From positions 83,744-147,743 of the forward strand of contig NZ_FNNQ01000011.1 of assembly GCF_900106775.1 (NCBI RefSeq): a stretch of 64,000 nucleotides of DNA, given 5' to 3'. Each line of letters begins with the position of its first letter. Position 1 is the stretch's first letter. Below, piece after piece: positions 52,964 to 60,611 of the stretch. Below the pieces are notes generated by a model. It was given only the letters and a program-made list of their open reading frames with translations, had not been told where the DNA came from and did not search any database. The stretch comes from Marininema mesophilum. Lineage in GTDB: Bacteria > Bacillota > Bacilli > Thermoactinomycetales > DSM-45169. The translations under genes and the position numbers were made by a program.

Positions 52964-53158
52964 ATGGATGCTTCCTCTTCCCCCAGCTGGCTAATTACCC
53001 ATTTGGAAAGCCGTTTTTCTGGAGAGGAACTGGAGAATATCCTCGGATGCTTACAGGCGGAATCCTGGGCATCTCCCTCAGAAAGAAGACGCAGGTGGTC
53101 ACAAGAGACCATGGAAATCCCTTTGCGTTTTCAACTGGAGTTGGATATGGAAGTCTAA
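52964..53158 (+). CDS. 64-aa protein of unknown function with strong RBS
   Basis: An AAGGAGGTGA ribosome binding site lies five bases before the ATG. The product begins 'MDASSSPSWLITHLESRFSG', continues with 'EELENILGCLQAESW' and has an Arg-rich helix 'SERRRRWSQETMEIPLRF' before an acidic end. It has no signal or membrane segment. The frame is open further upstream, but the RBS points to this start. A hairpin-forming AGACCC...GGGTCT element (52863-52892) precedes it. I do not recognise the family. Confidence 0.6.
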   Translation: MDASSSPSWLITHLESRFSGEELENILGCLQAESWASPSERRRRWSQETMEIPLRFQLELDMEV

Positions 53159-53235
53159 TTATAGTCCTATTGTAACTTATTTTCTCCTACCTATACCTCT
53201 CACTAAATTTTCCCTGCTCAGGAAGTGGGGGATTT

Positions 53236-54528
53236 TTATGGTGCAACAGCCTGAAAAGTGCGATCTGCCTCAAAAAGCACACGCTCTTCATCAATCGTAA
53301 GTAACTCTTTATTGCGCATGAGCGGACGTCCATTTATATAAACATCCTGGATGTCTTCTCGGGAAGCAGAGTAAACCAATAACGAAATCAGATCATGGGC
53401 CGGCCGCAGATGAGCCTTTTCTAAATCAAGAGTAATAAAGTCCGCCATTTTACCAACTTCCAATGTTCCGATCTCATGGTCTAGAAAAAGCGCTTCTGCT
53501 CCATAGGAAGTTCCCATCTGCAGGGCAGTCCAGGCTGGGATTACTTCGGGGTTCATTGTACTTCCCTTGTGAATCAAAGCAGCTAAGCGAACCTCCTCCA
53601 TAATATCTAAGTTATTGTTACTGGCGGCGCCATCGGTACCGAGAGAAGGACGAAGTCCTTTAGCCAGCATTCTTGGCACAGGAGCGATTCCACTGCCCAA
53701 TTTCAGATTACTCCCAGGATTATGAGAAATCTTCACATCATGTTGCAATAAAATCTCCATCTCTTCCTCGGTCACATGAACCGCATGAGCAATCAGTGTG
53801 GGGCGATTAAATACACCAAGTAACTGAAGATGTTTCACCGGACGCATTCCATAGGTCTCGATATGACCTTCCACTTCCCCTTTAGTTTCTGCTAAGTGAA
53901 TATGGATGGGCAATTTCAATTCCTCTGCATCTGCAACAATTTCCTCAATATAATCGGGTGGACATGTATATGGAGCATGTGGAGACATCATCGTCGTGAT
54001 GCGTCCATCAGCCCGTCCATGCCAATCTTTAGCAAATTGGTATGCCTCTTTTCGTTTCCAATCCCTTTCCTCTTGTGAACCCAGTCCGATTACGCCCCGA
54101 CAGAGACTGGCCCGCAATCCAGATTCTTGTACTACCTCTGCCACTCCATCCATGTGATCATACATATCAGCAAAACAGGTCGTCCCACAGCGAACCATCT
54201 CGGTAGCAGCAAGCATCGTTCCCCAGTGTACTTGTTCAGCCCCAAAACGTGCTTCGATGGGCCACATATATTTCTCTAGCCACGTTTTCAGTGGAATATC
54301 ATCAGCAAAGCTACGCAAAAGCGTCATCGTTGCATGACCATGTGTATTGATCCAGCCGGGCATCATGAGCCGCCCACGAAGATCCACGATCTCATCCGCC
54401 ATAGGAGCTTCCTCTTCAGGACCAATCCAAGCGATCTTGTCATTTTCTACCAGCATTGCTTGTGTTTTTGATGGAGCCACCTCTTCAGTCATTGTTAGAA
54501 TACGAGTATGAGTAAAGAGTCGTTTCAT
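53236..54528 (-). CDS. mtaD: MtaD-like 5'-methylthioadenosine / S-adenosylhomocysteine deaminase
   Basis: The 430-aa amidohydrolase deaminates MTA and SAH at the adenine ring (family role). Metal ligands are visible in 'GWINTHGHATMTLLRSFADD' (HxH), 'LPIHIHLAETKGEVEGH' (His and catalytic Glu), 'IAHAVHVTEEEM' and 'LGTDGAASNNNLDIMEE' (Asp). 'PLKTWLEKYMWPIEA' is a motif of the MtaD/TrzA-like subgroup. The ATG at 54528 is preceded by GGAGA; an upstream ATG lacks an RBS. It is transcribed alone, and neighbours a SAM-dependent methyltransferase gene on the same strand. Confidence 0.9.
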   Translation of the reverse strand: MKRLFTHTRILTMTEEVAPSKTQAMLVENDKIAWIGPEEEAPMADEIVDLRGRLMMPGWINTHGHATMTLLRSFADDIPLKTWLEKYMWPIEARFGAEQVHWGTMLAATEMVRCGTTCFADMYDHMDGVAEVVQESGLRASLCRGVIGLGSQEERDWKRKEAYQFAKDWHGRADGRITTMMSPHAPYTCPPDYIEEIVADAEELKLPIHIHLAETKGEVEGHIETYGMRPVKHLQLLGVFNRPTLIAHAVHVTEEEMEILLQHDVKISHNPGSNLKLGSGIAPVPRMLAKGLRPSLGTDGAASNNNLDIMEEVRLAALIHKGSTMNPEVIPAWTALQMGTSYGAEALFLDHEIGTLEVGKMADFITLDLEKAHLRPAHDLISLLVYSASREDIQDVYINGRPLMRNKELLTIDEERVLFEADRTFQAVAP

Positions 54529-54628
54529 CTGTACTGTCTCCTTTCTTATCGCATGAATGGGAGGATTTTTCATATTTTACGATATCGTAAAGATAGAGGG
54601 GCGACAAGCAGGAATGACAAATTGAAAA

Positions 54629-54650
54629 AGGCCCAATTTTGGGCCTCAAA
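54629..54650 (-). terminator. intrinsic terminator of the LCMT-type gene
   Basis: On the minus strand GAGGCCCAAAATTGGGCCTTTTTC forms a short stem followed by T5. It lies 15 bp beyond the methyltransferase stop. Confidence 0.8.
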
Positions 54651-54665
54651 AGCTAAGTAGATGGA

Positions 54666-55484
54666 TTAAAACTGATAAAGAAGCAGGCTACTCATTCTTC
54701 TCAAAAAAGGTATCTTTGAGAATAGAAGAAATACGGACTTGGATTCATTGCGTCGCTGTGCAAGTTCCGGTGCTTCAAGTAAATATAATTCTTTTTTCAA
54801 TTGATAACGGGGAATCCATTGTTCAATTACTTGAGCATTTTTAGGTGCCCACCCAAAAGATGCACCGGTTGACTGGATAATCTTACTCAATTTCGCCAAC
54901 CATATGGCAGAGGGCCTCATTGCATCAAAGGCTAATTGACCGCCACTTGTAAAATGATTAGTTAACCGAGTGAAGAGTTCTTTGACTTCCTTTTCCTTTA
55001 AATACATAGTTAATCCCTCTGCAATGATTAACACGGGTTGATCTGTTGGAATCGTCTTTAGCCACTCTGACTCTGTAACCGAGGAGCCAATCATATGATA
55101 ACCGTTTCTTTCTGGATAAAAATGTCGTCGTAGGTCGATAACTTCAGGGAAATCAATATCATACCATCTTACCTTTGGAGGTACATGAATTCGATTCACA
55201 CGACTATCTAAGCCACAAGCTAGATGCACGACAGTAGCTTGTGGCTGCTTTTCTAAAAATTGAGTAGCCCATAAGTCCAAGTATTTTGCTCGAATGGTAA
55301 CTATAATAGAACCTTCCTGGTTTTTACTCATTTTTTCAAAATCATAGTCAATGCTCTGGATAATTTTTTCCGCTACCTCGTCCTTGAGAATGGGATTTTG
55401 ACTGCGGCTCTCCAATGCTCGACTGTATAGAGTGAATAGGAGCAATTCCTTTTCCGCGGTAAGCTGGACTTTTACCGTATCCAT
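54666..55484 (-). CDS. LCMT-family SAM-dependent methyltransferase
   Basis: The 272-aa protein belongs to the leucine carboxyl methyltransferase-like (PF04072, Ppm/Tcmp-type) group: 'SIIVTIRAKYLDLWATQFL' precedes the SAM loop 'TVVHLACGLDSRVNRI', then 'VRWYDIDFPEVIDLRRHFY' and 'PVLIIAEGLTMYLKEKEVKE'. Bacterial members methylate carboxyl groups of small molecules or polyketides; the substrate is unknown. The gene stands alone and its own terminator follows. Confidence 0.88.
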   Translation of the reverse strand: MDTVKVQLTAEKELLLFTLYSRALESRSQNPILKDEVAEKIIQSIDYDFEKMSKNQEGSIIVTIRAKYLDLWATQFLEKQPQATVVHLACGLDSRVNRIHVPPKVRWYDIDFPEVIDLRRHFYPERNGYHMIGSSVTESEWLKTIPTDQPVLIIAEGLTMYLKEKEVKELFTRLTNHFTSGGQLAFDAMRPSAIWLAKLSKIIQSTGASFGWAPKNAQVIEQWIPRYQLKKELYLLEAPELAQRRNESKSVFLLFSKIPFLRRMSSLLLYQF

Positions 55485-55854
55485 CTAATCCCTCCGTTAT
55501 ATATCGGGTATTAATTATAATCCAGTATATACTGAAAATTGATAAAAAAGGCATTTAAATTTTCTATTTCTAGATGAGGCGTTATTTTCAATATTGCAAC
55601 CATCCTTAAGAAAATAAAATCATTAAGGTAAGATGTAGCTAGGATTTTGTTATTGGCACTGTATATACTATCTAATCAATTAAGTATTTGGTGGGAGTAA
55701 AAAAGTCAGTTACTGCATTACTTATTTGTTTAGTATTCTGTGGAAACAAAATCTCCTGGTAATTGACTTACATTAACGGACATGATATTTTTTTTGAAAC
55801 CTTGGCGGACATTAAGTTTAGGGCATAGCAATATAAGGAGGAAAAGAAGAAAAA
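55485..55854. other. intergenic region with repeated CGGACAT motif
   Basis: About 370 bp between divergent genes. ATTAACGGACATGA (55772-55785) and GGCGGACATTAAG (55805-55817) are two copies of a CGGACAT core about 32 bp apart; the same core with a matching flank occurs at 6513 and 7669. The rest shows nothing recognisable. Confidence 0.5.
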
Positions 55855-56829
55855 ATGGGTTCAAGAGAGCAATTAGAGAAGAATCAAATATGGATCTATG
55901 CTTTAGCGCTAATTATTGCTGCTGTAATAGGTTTAATATGGCCAAAATCCAGCGAAAATTTAGATTATACTATCTCATTCGTACTTGCCATTTTAATGTA
56001 TGGTATGTTTGCACAAATACCGTTTTTACGTTTAAAAGAATCACTAACGAATCGAAAGTACATTTATGCGCTTCTTATAGTGAATTACACACTTGTTCCT
56101 ATCATTGTTTGGGGGTTAACACGGTTTCTTCCAACCGATCCTGCTTTACTATTAGGTGTATTTTTAGTATTGCTTACTCCGTGCATTGACTACGTCATTG
56201 TTTTTACGCATCTTGGTCGTGGGAACGAGAAACTTGTTTTAGTTTCAACACCATTGCTCTTTGTTTCTCAAATGCTTTTATTGCCAATCTATCTTTGGCT
56301 TTTTATGGGAAAACAATCGGCAGAAATTGTGAACGTTAAACCGTTTCTCGAATCATTTCTCCTTTTAATTATTATTCCTCTCGTACTTGCTCTACTTACT
56401 CAATGGTGGGCAAATCGACAACCACGTGGAGCCCGTATGCTTGATGCTACAGCTTGGCTTCCAGTACCCTTTATGGCATTAACTCTTTTTGTTGTCGTTA
56501 CATCACAAATCAATAAACTATATACATCTTTTGATTTTATCAGCCAGGTGATCCCTATTTATATAGCATATCTGATTATTGTACCGATTATTGCGCGTAT
56601 AGTTTCCCGTATATTTCGTTTAGATACCGGAGCAGGACGAGCTTTAATCTTTAGTACTGCAACCCGTAACTCCCTTGTTGTTCTCCCCTTTGCACTTGCT
56701 TTACCTGAACCTCTAGACGGATTGGTATCTACTGTGATCGTTACTCAAACAATCATAGAACTTATTGGGGAACTCATTTACATTCCCCTTGTCCCAAAGG
56801 TTCTGATGCGAGGAACGGATGAAAGATGA
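55855..56829 (+). CDS. arsenite/BASS-family exporter (ArsB/ACR3-like)
   Basis: The 324-aa membrane protein has about ten segments and belongs to the bile acid:sodium symporter superfamily, in the group annotated as arsenic resistance proteins. 'MYGMFAQIPFLRLKESL' and 'LLTPCIDYVIVFTHLGRGNE' are equivalent to ACR3 segments 3 and 4-5, with the conserved Cys in 'PCIDY'. A glutamate-containing 'TQTIIELIGELIYIPL' occurs near the end. No arsR or arsC lies beside it, so arsenic as substrate is inferred only. AAGGAGGAAAAG lies upstream. Confidence 0.75.
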   Translation: MGSREQLEKNQIWIYALALIIAAVIGLIWPKSSENLDYTISFVLAILMYGMFAQIPFLRLKESLTNRKYIYALLIVNYTLVPIIVWGLTRFLPTDPALLLGVFLVLLTPCIDYVIVFTHLGRGNEKLVLVSTPLLFVSQMLLLPIYLWLFMGKQSAEIVNVKPFLESFLLLIIIPLVLALLTQWWANRQPRGARMLDATAWLPVPFMALTLFVVVTSQINKLYTSFDFISQVIPIYIAYLIIVPIIARIVSRIFRLDTGAGRALIFSTATRNSLVVLPFALALPEPLDGLVSTVIVTQTIIELIGELIYIPLVPKVLMRGTDER

Positions 56830-56849
56830 GAAATAAAAGTGAATAGCTC

Positions 56850-56890
56850 AAAAAAGCCGGTATCCTTAAAGTAGGAAAAACCGGCTTTTC
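56850..56890 (+). terminator. intrinsic terminator of the exporter gene
   Basis: AAAAAGCCGGT pairs with ACCGGCTTTT around a 17-nt loop. Confidence 0.8.
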
Positions 56891-56995
56891 GCTGTTAACA
56901 ATCCCTTAGCGTAAATTTATGGGAAAAGTTTTTTTGTTTGTATACTCGATGAAAGGACAGGTACTTGAAGTCCCAAACATCAATGCACCCAAAAT

Positions 56996-57025
56996 ACAAA
57001 AAGGGCCAGGGATCTACCCCTGACC
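56996..57025 (-). terminator. intrinsic terminator of the repeat-protein gene
   Basis: On the minus strand GGTCAGGGGTAGATCCCTGGCC is followed by a T-run (A-run at 56996-57002 on the plus strand). Confidence 0.7.
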
Positions 57026-57073
57026 GCTTTATATTTCCTACATCAGCAAAGGATCTTGAAAGAAACCAGTATC

Positions 57074-57499
57074 TCAGTTTCTTTGTGTTTTTTCAAATTT
57101 TACTGCATCATTGGAGAATTTAGCTTCTTTCGAAACGAGGACCGTTTTCAATCCTTTTTTTCCTTTTGTTACTAACACAGTTTTACCTTGTGCTTTTCCA
57201 ATTTTAACAGCTTCCTTGTATTTTTTCACTTCTTTCGAGGCGAGGACCGTTTTCACAACTTTTTTTCCTTTTGTTACTAACACAGTTTTACCTTTGGCTT
57301 TTTCAATTTCAACTTCAACAGCGTCCTTGGCGTTAGCCCCTTTCGGAACGAAGACCGTTTTTACGCCTTTTTGTCCTTTTGTTTCTAACTGTTTGGCTCC
57401 ATCAAGGTCACTTCCACTCGCAAAGGCTGCTGGCGTAGCGACAGTGGCAAAGAGCGCAAAGGCGGTCGCATAAGGTAAAAAACGACGAATGTTTTTCAT
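57074..57499 (-). CDS. small secreted Lys/Val-rich repeat protein
   Basis: The 141-aa protein has a signal peptide (residues 1-27, ending 'TPAAFA'). The mature part is built of about three tandem units in which 'KTVLVTKGKK' and 'KTVLVSKEAK'-like halves alternate with 'AVKIGKAQG'-like linkers; the repeats are also nearly identical at the DNA level. The ATG at 57499 follows AAAGGAG by nine bases. No family is recognised. The leader is similar to that of the protein at 59889, suggesting related export or origin. A basic, surface-bound role is possible. Confidence 0.7.
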   Translation of the reverse strand: MKNIRRFLPYATAFALFATVATPAAFASGSDLDGAKQLETKGQKGVKTVFVPKGANAKDAVEVEIEKAKGKTVLVTKGKKVVKTVLASKEVKKYKEAVKIGKAQGKTVLVTKGKKGLKTVLVSKEAKFSNDAVKFEKTQRN

Positions 57500-57825
57500 G
57501 AACACTCACTCCTTTAAGTTAGTATGCCTTAATGGTAAGGGAGTAAGTGTAGCCATACAATGAAAGGATAAAGACAAACTGTCCTGGTTTATAGACGAAA
57601 TAGGGGTTTGGGGGAATACCACTATAGGGTAATTCGAGTCCCAAAAAGAATACCTTATACAGACAAGCAGTCTTGGTTTGACATCATCTATCAAATTTCC
57701 ATTATCATTGTGGCATTATGGTTGTTTTTAGGTTTTAGCTAGCTATTTCCTTTTCGGAAGGTAATACATGAATGCTCATGCTCTTCCATAAACATGTACC
57801 AAACGGTTTTACAGGAGGGCGCTTT
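57500..57825. other. intergenic region between divergent small-protein genes
   Basis: About 325 bp. No RNA family or hairpin recognised. Short minus-strand frames here lack RBSs. Confidence 0.4.
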
Positions 57826-58158
57826 ATGGATGCATCGCTCAAGAAAAACGGGTTATCGGTCATTCTTGGTACAGTTGTTGCTATCAATATGATGTTAGCT
57901 GGACTTCTCATTGCCAATCAGGTAGTTACACTTCCAGCTTTACCTGTATCTTCAGAATCTGCACACCCTGCTCTACAGACAGAGGTTCAATTAGAATGGG
58001 TTGGAAGTCGTATCGTAGGTAACTGGCGGATAGAGCAATATCGTAAGATGGAGGTACAGTTAGACGAAAAAGGGAAGATTGTAAAGAAACGTCCTACACC
58101 TGAGATGACCTATATGCGATATTGGAACAAACCAGTAAATAAAGGCAGTCAGGGATGA
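57826..58158 (+). CDS. hypothetical single-pass membrane protein
   Basis: The 110-aa protein has one membrane segment (about residues 12-31, 'VILGTVVAINMMLAGLLIAN') and an extracytoplasmic remainder with a basic, aromatic stretch ('WVGSRIVGNWRIEQYRKMEV'). The ATG at 57826 follows AGGAGGGC by seven bases, which excludes a longer reading. It converges with the TPR gene across a shared terminator. I do not recognise the family. Confidence 0.75.
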   Translation: MDASLKKNGLSVILGTVVAINMMLAGLLIANQVVTLPALPVSSESAHPALQTEVQLEWVGSRIVGNWRIEQYRKMEVQLDEKGKIVKKRPTPEMTYMRYWNKPVNKGSQG

Positions 58159-58187
58159 TATCACCCCTGACTGCCTTTATTTTTTTG
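58141..58187. terminator. bidirectional intrinsic terminator
   Basis: AAAGGCAGTCAGGG pairs with CCCTGACTGCCTTT, followed by ATTTTTTT on the plus strand. The stem includes the end of the TPR gene. Confidence 0.85.
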
Positions 58188-59574
58188 ACGTCGACGGAAT
58201 TCCCATAGGGATCTGCTCCCAACACTGACGTGTCCCATCAATCTCTCCATCCAATAGATGACATAAACCTTGATAAAAGAGAGGTTCTTTCCATTGAGGA
58301 AAGTGCTCACGGGCAGCATGAAAATGGCTAGCAGCCTCTTTTACTTGTTCCTGATCCAATAATACTCGTCCAAGTTGGTAGTATCCGAGTGAACGAGTAT
58401 ATGGGTCCTCAGAATGAGCTACTTGACGTGCAGTGTCCTCAGCGTGAGTAAAGTCTCTACAGTGAACATGCCATCGAGAGCGTAGAATGAGCCATTGTGG
58501 ATGGGCCATGATCTTCTGAGGTAACTTGCCTAACAGTTTTTCTACCTTTTTTAACTCTCCTTGTTGTAATAAGTACCAAACATACGTAAAAAGATAATCT
58601 CGGTTCTGAGGATCCAAAGTTAATCCCTTTTGTATAAGAAGTAATGCTTGCTCACGTTCACCTTTGATCCACATGTTCCAACTAAGCCCATGGTACGCAG
58701 AAGCCCGCTTCGGGTCTGTAATGGCTAACTTTCGATACCAACGTAACGCCCCATCGATATCCCCTGTATCCTCAAAGTCCTTAGCGATGGTTTCCATGAC
58801 TGAAGGGTTATTTGTTTTTTCGTATACAACCGAGCGCCAAAAGTGTACACTTTCCCATTGGCCCGTTTCTTTATAACAGCAAGAAAGATAGTACATCGAC
58901 TCCCAATCATCAGGATCCAGGCGCAAAGATTGAAAGAACTGAGGAATAGCTTCAGGATAATTACCTAACCGAAAATGACAAGTACCTAAGTTAAACCAGG
59001 CATCATTGTTGTCGGGATGGATAGCAAGTGAACGCTTAAACAGACGGATGGCTAGCTCGTCCTCCTCTCGTTGCACTTGAATACAACCAAGCATATGGTG
59101 AGCAAATGAAACAAAACGAAGATGATCTGCTGTATCTGCGACAAGTTGGAATTCTCGACTCGCTTCATTCCAGCTTTGTTGTTGAAAATGACTTAAAGCT
59201 AAGTAAACCCTTCCCAAGAGAAAATCCGGAGCTTCTTCGACGACTCGATTAAAATATGGCTTAGCCTCACTAAACATACTAAGCTGATAATAACCCTGTC
59301 CTTGGCGAAAGGAGCGAACCACTTGACCATCCAGCCAAAACTCTTCTCCGGCTTCTTCTTTTTTAGATTCTGTTACTAATTCAGGGTATTTATTTAGAAG
59401 GATCGATACCTGTTCTTCTAGAGTAATCCAACCTTCCAGTATATCTTCACAGTTGCTTTGTATCTCTCTAAATTCTTTCTTCATTCGGGAACGATCTGAT
59501 TCAGGGACTTCGGAGTAACTCTGGCTGATCTCATCTAGACCTTGTTTCATTTGCTCTAACCATTGATGAAACAT
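58177..59574 (-). CDS. tetratricopeptide repeat protein
   Basis: The 465-aa soluble protein has a helical N-terminal part (1-80) and then about nine to ten TPR units, clear in 'YLALSHFQQQSWNEASREFQ', 'NNDAWFNLGTCHFRLGNYPE' and 'RASAYHGLSWNMWIKGEREQ'. There is no membrane segment or catalytic domain. TPR proteins act as docking scaffolds; the partner is unknown. AGGGAGGG precedes the ATG by five bases. It is transcribed alone. Confidence 0.85.
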   Translation of the reverse strand: MFHQWLEQMKQGLDEISQSYSEVPESDRSRMKKEFREIQSNCEDILEGWITLEEQVSILLNKYPELVTESKKEEAGEEFWLDGQVVRSFRQGQGYYQLSMFSEAKPYFNRVVEEAPDFLLGRVYLALSHFQQQSWNEASREFQLVADTADHLRFVSFAHHMLGCIQVQREEDELAIRLFKRSLAIHPDNNDAWFNLGTCHFRLGNYPEAIPQFFQSLRLDPDDWESMYYLSCCYKETGQWESVHFWRSVVYEKTNNPSVMETIAKDFEDTGDIDGALRWYRKLAITDPKRASAYHGLSWNMWIKGEREQALLLIQKGLTLDPQNRDYLFTYVWYLLQQGELKKVEKLLGKLPQKIMAHPQWLILRSRWHVHCRDFTHAEDTARQVAHSEDPYTRSLGYYQLGRVLLDQEQVKEAASHFHAAREHFPQWKEPLFYQGLCHLLDGEIDGTRQCWEQIPMGIPSTSKK

Positions 59575-59888
59575 CTGTATCCCTCCCTATTCGCAGATTT
59601 GTCCGGTATGTTTCAGTATCTCCGTAGGCTGTAGAAGCATGTACTTTTTTTGGAGTTTATGGTTTTTTAGTTTGTTAAGCAGACTTGTTTGAAGTTATCG
59701 TGTTAAGTATCACTCAGTATAAATCAATAAAATCTGATCGGGCGACCGTATTCTTCAATTTATGTCACTTTAACACCCTTACAAAGATGTAAGGTTCATG
59801 TAAGGTAAATCCATAGTAAGAGACCGATTCAACCAGTAGACTATGGATCAAGAAACATACCAAACAATACAAGGAGCGATTGATAATC
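59575..59888. other. intergenic region with regulatory direct repeats
   Basis: This 314-bp region separates the TPR gene and the secreted protein gene. It carries the ATGTAAGG direct repeat at 59787-59808; an otherwise unremarkable AT-rich sequence fills the rest. Confidence 0.5.
59787..59808 (+). promoter_or_regulatory. 11-bp-period direct repeat, response-regulator-type site
   Basis: ATGTAAGGTTC and ATGTAAGGTAA follow each other directly, and CTTACA just upstream (59779-59784) is an inverted half. Two half-sites one helical turn apart are typical of OmpR/PhoB-family binding sites. Confidence 0.5.
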
Positions 59889-60359
59889 ATGCAACACGCA
59901 CGTCGTATTCTGCCCATTATGACCGCCTGTGCGCTCTTTTTCACAGCGACTCCGGCAACCTTCGCATGTGATGGCCATGTCGGAAAAGTAAGTGGAAGTA
60001 ATCATGTCCAAAAATCTGTAGCAACAGATGAGCCTAAAATGCTAGGAGAAGTCGAAGGAAAAAGAACTTTCTTCTTAGAATTAGATGATTCTGTCCAAAA
60101 AGCAAAGGGCAAATGGAGAATTGATGTAGCCAAAGCCAAAAAAGGAATTTTTTATACGCACACTTCCAAAAAAGTAAGTAGTACTAGCTATGTATACATC
60201 GCCCCTAAGCAGTTTAAATTAGCTCCTGGCAAGTACCTGGTGTCTGGTCAATTTTATGGAACCGTTGATGGAAAGGAAGTCATAACGGGTGTCGAATATA
60301 AGGTCAAAGTGAATAAAGACCATGAAATGAAGATCATTAAAAAGGTTGAGCCAAGATAA
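59889..60359 (+). CDS. small secreted beta-rich protein
   Basis: The 156-aa protein begins with a signal peptide (about residues 1-26, ending 'TPATFA') that resembles that of the protein at 57074. The mature part has one cysteine at its start ('CDGH'), followed by alternating strands ('GKWRIDVAKAKKGIFY', 'PGKYLVSGQFYGTVDGKE'), as in an immunoglobulin-like or YtkA-like domain. I choose the ATG at 59889 by alignment with the related leader; a TTG at 59880 is possible, and GGAG lies at 59873. The terminator at 60532 probably ends it. The family is not recognised. Confidence 0.65.
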   Translation: MQHARRILPIMTACALFFTATPATFACDGHVGKVSGSNHVQKSVATDEPKMLGEVEGKRTFFLELDDSVQKAKGKWRIDVAKAKKGIFYTHTSKKVSSTSYVYIAPKQFKLAPGKYLVSGQFYGTVDGKEVITGVEYKVKVNKDHEMKIIKKVEPR

Positions 60360-60531
60360 CTAGAGACTACTGCAAATAAACCGAGGGAAACAAAAGTAGC
60401 TCGTTTCTCTTTTGAAAGAGGTTCTAACTTCTACGATAAACCCTTAAAGAACCGATTCTTAAACATAAGGTTGGTTTTTCCCCTGCACTTCGTGTCACGT
60501 TTGGTAGTAGGGGATCACTGTACCTAAAAAA

Positions 60532-60577
60532 GAAATTGAACCTATGGCTATTTTGACCATAGGTTCAATTTCTTTTT
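60532..60577 (+). terminator. intrinsic terminator between convergent genes
   Basis: GAAATTGAACCTATGG pairs with CCATAGGTTCAATTTC around a 9-nt loop, followed by TTTTTC. Confidence 0.85.
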
Positions 60578-60611
60578 CTCCTCTAACTCATTACAAATAA
60601 TATTGATTGTT

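Noticed and set aside
57506..57694. 62-aa minus-strand ORF upstream of the repeat protein
   Set aside because: No RBS, and it would overlap the promoter of the repeat-protein gene.
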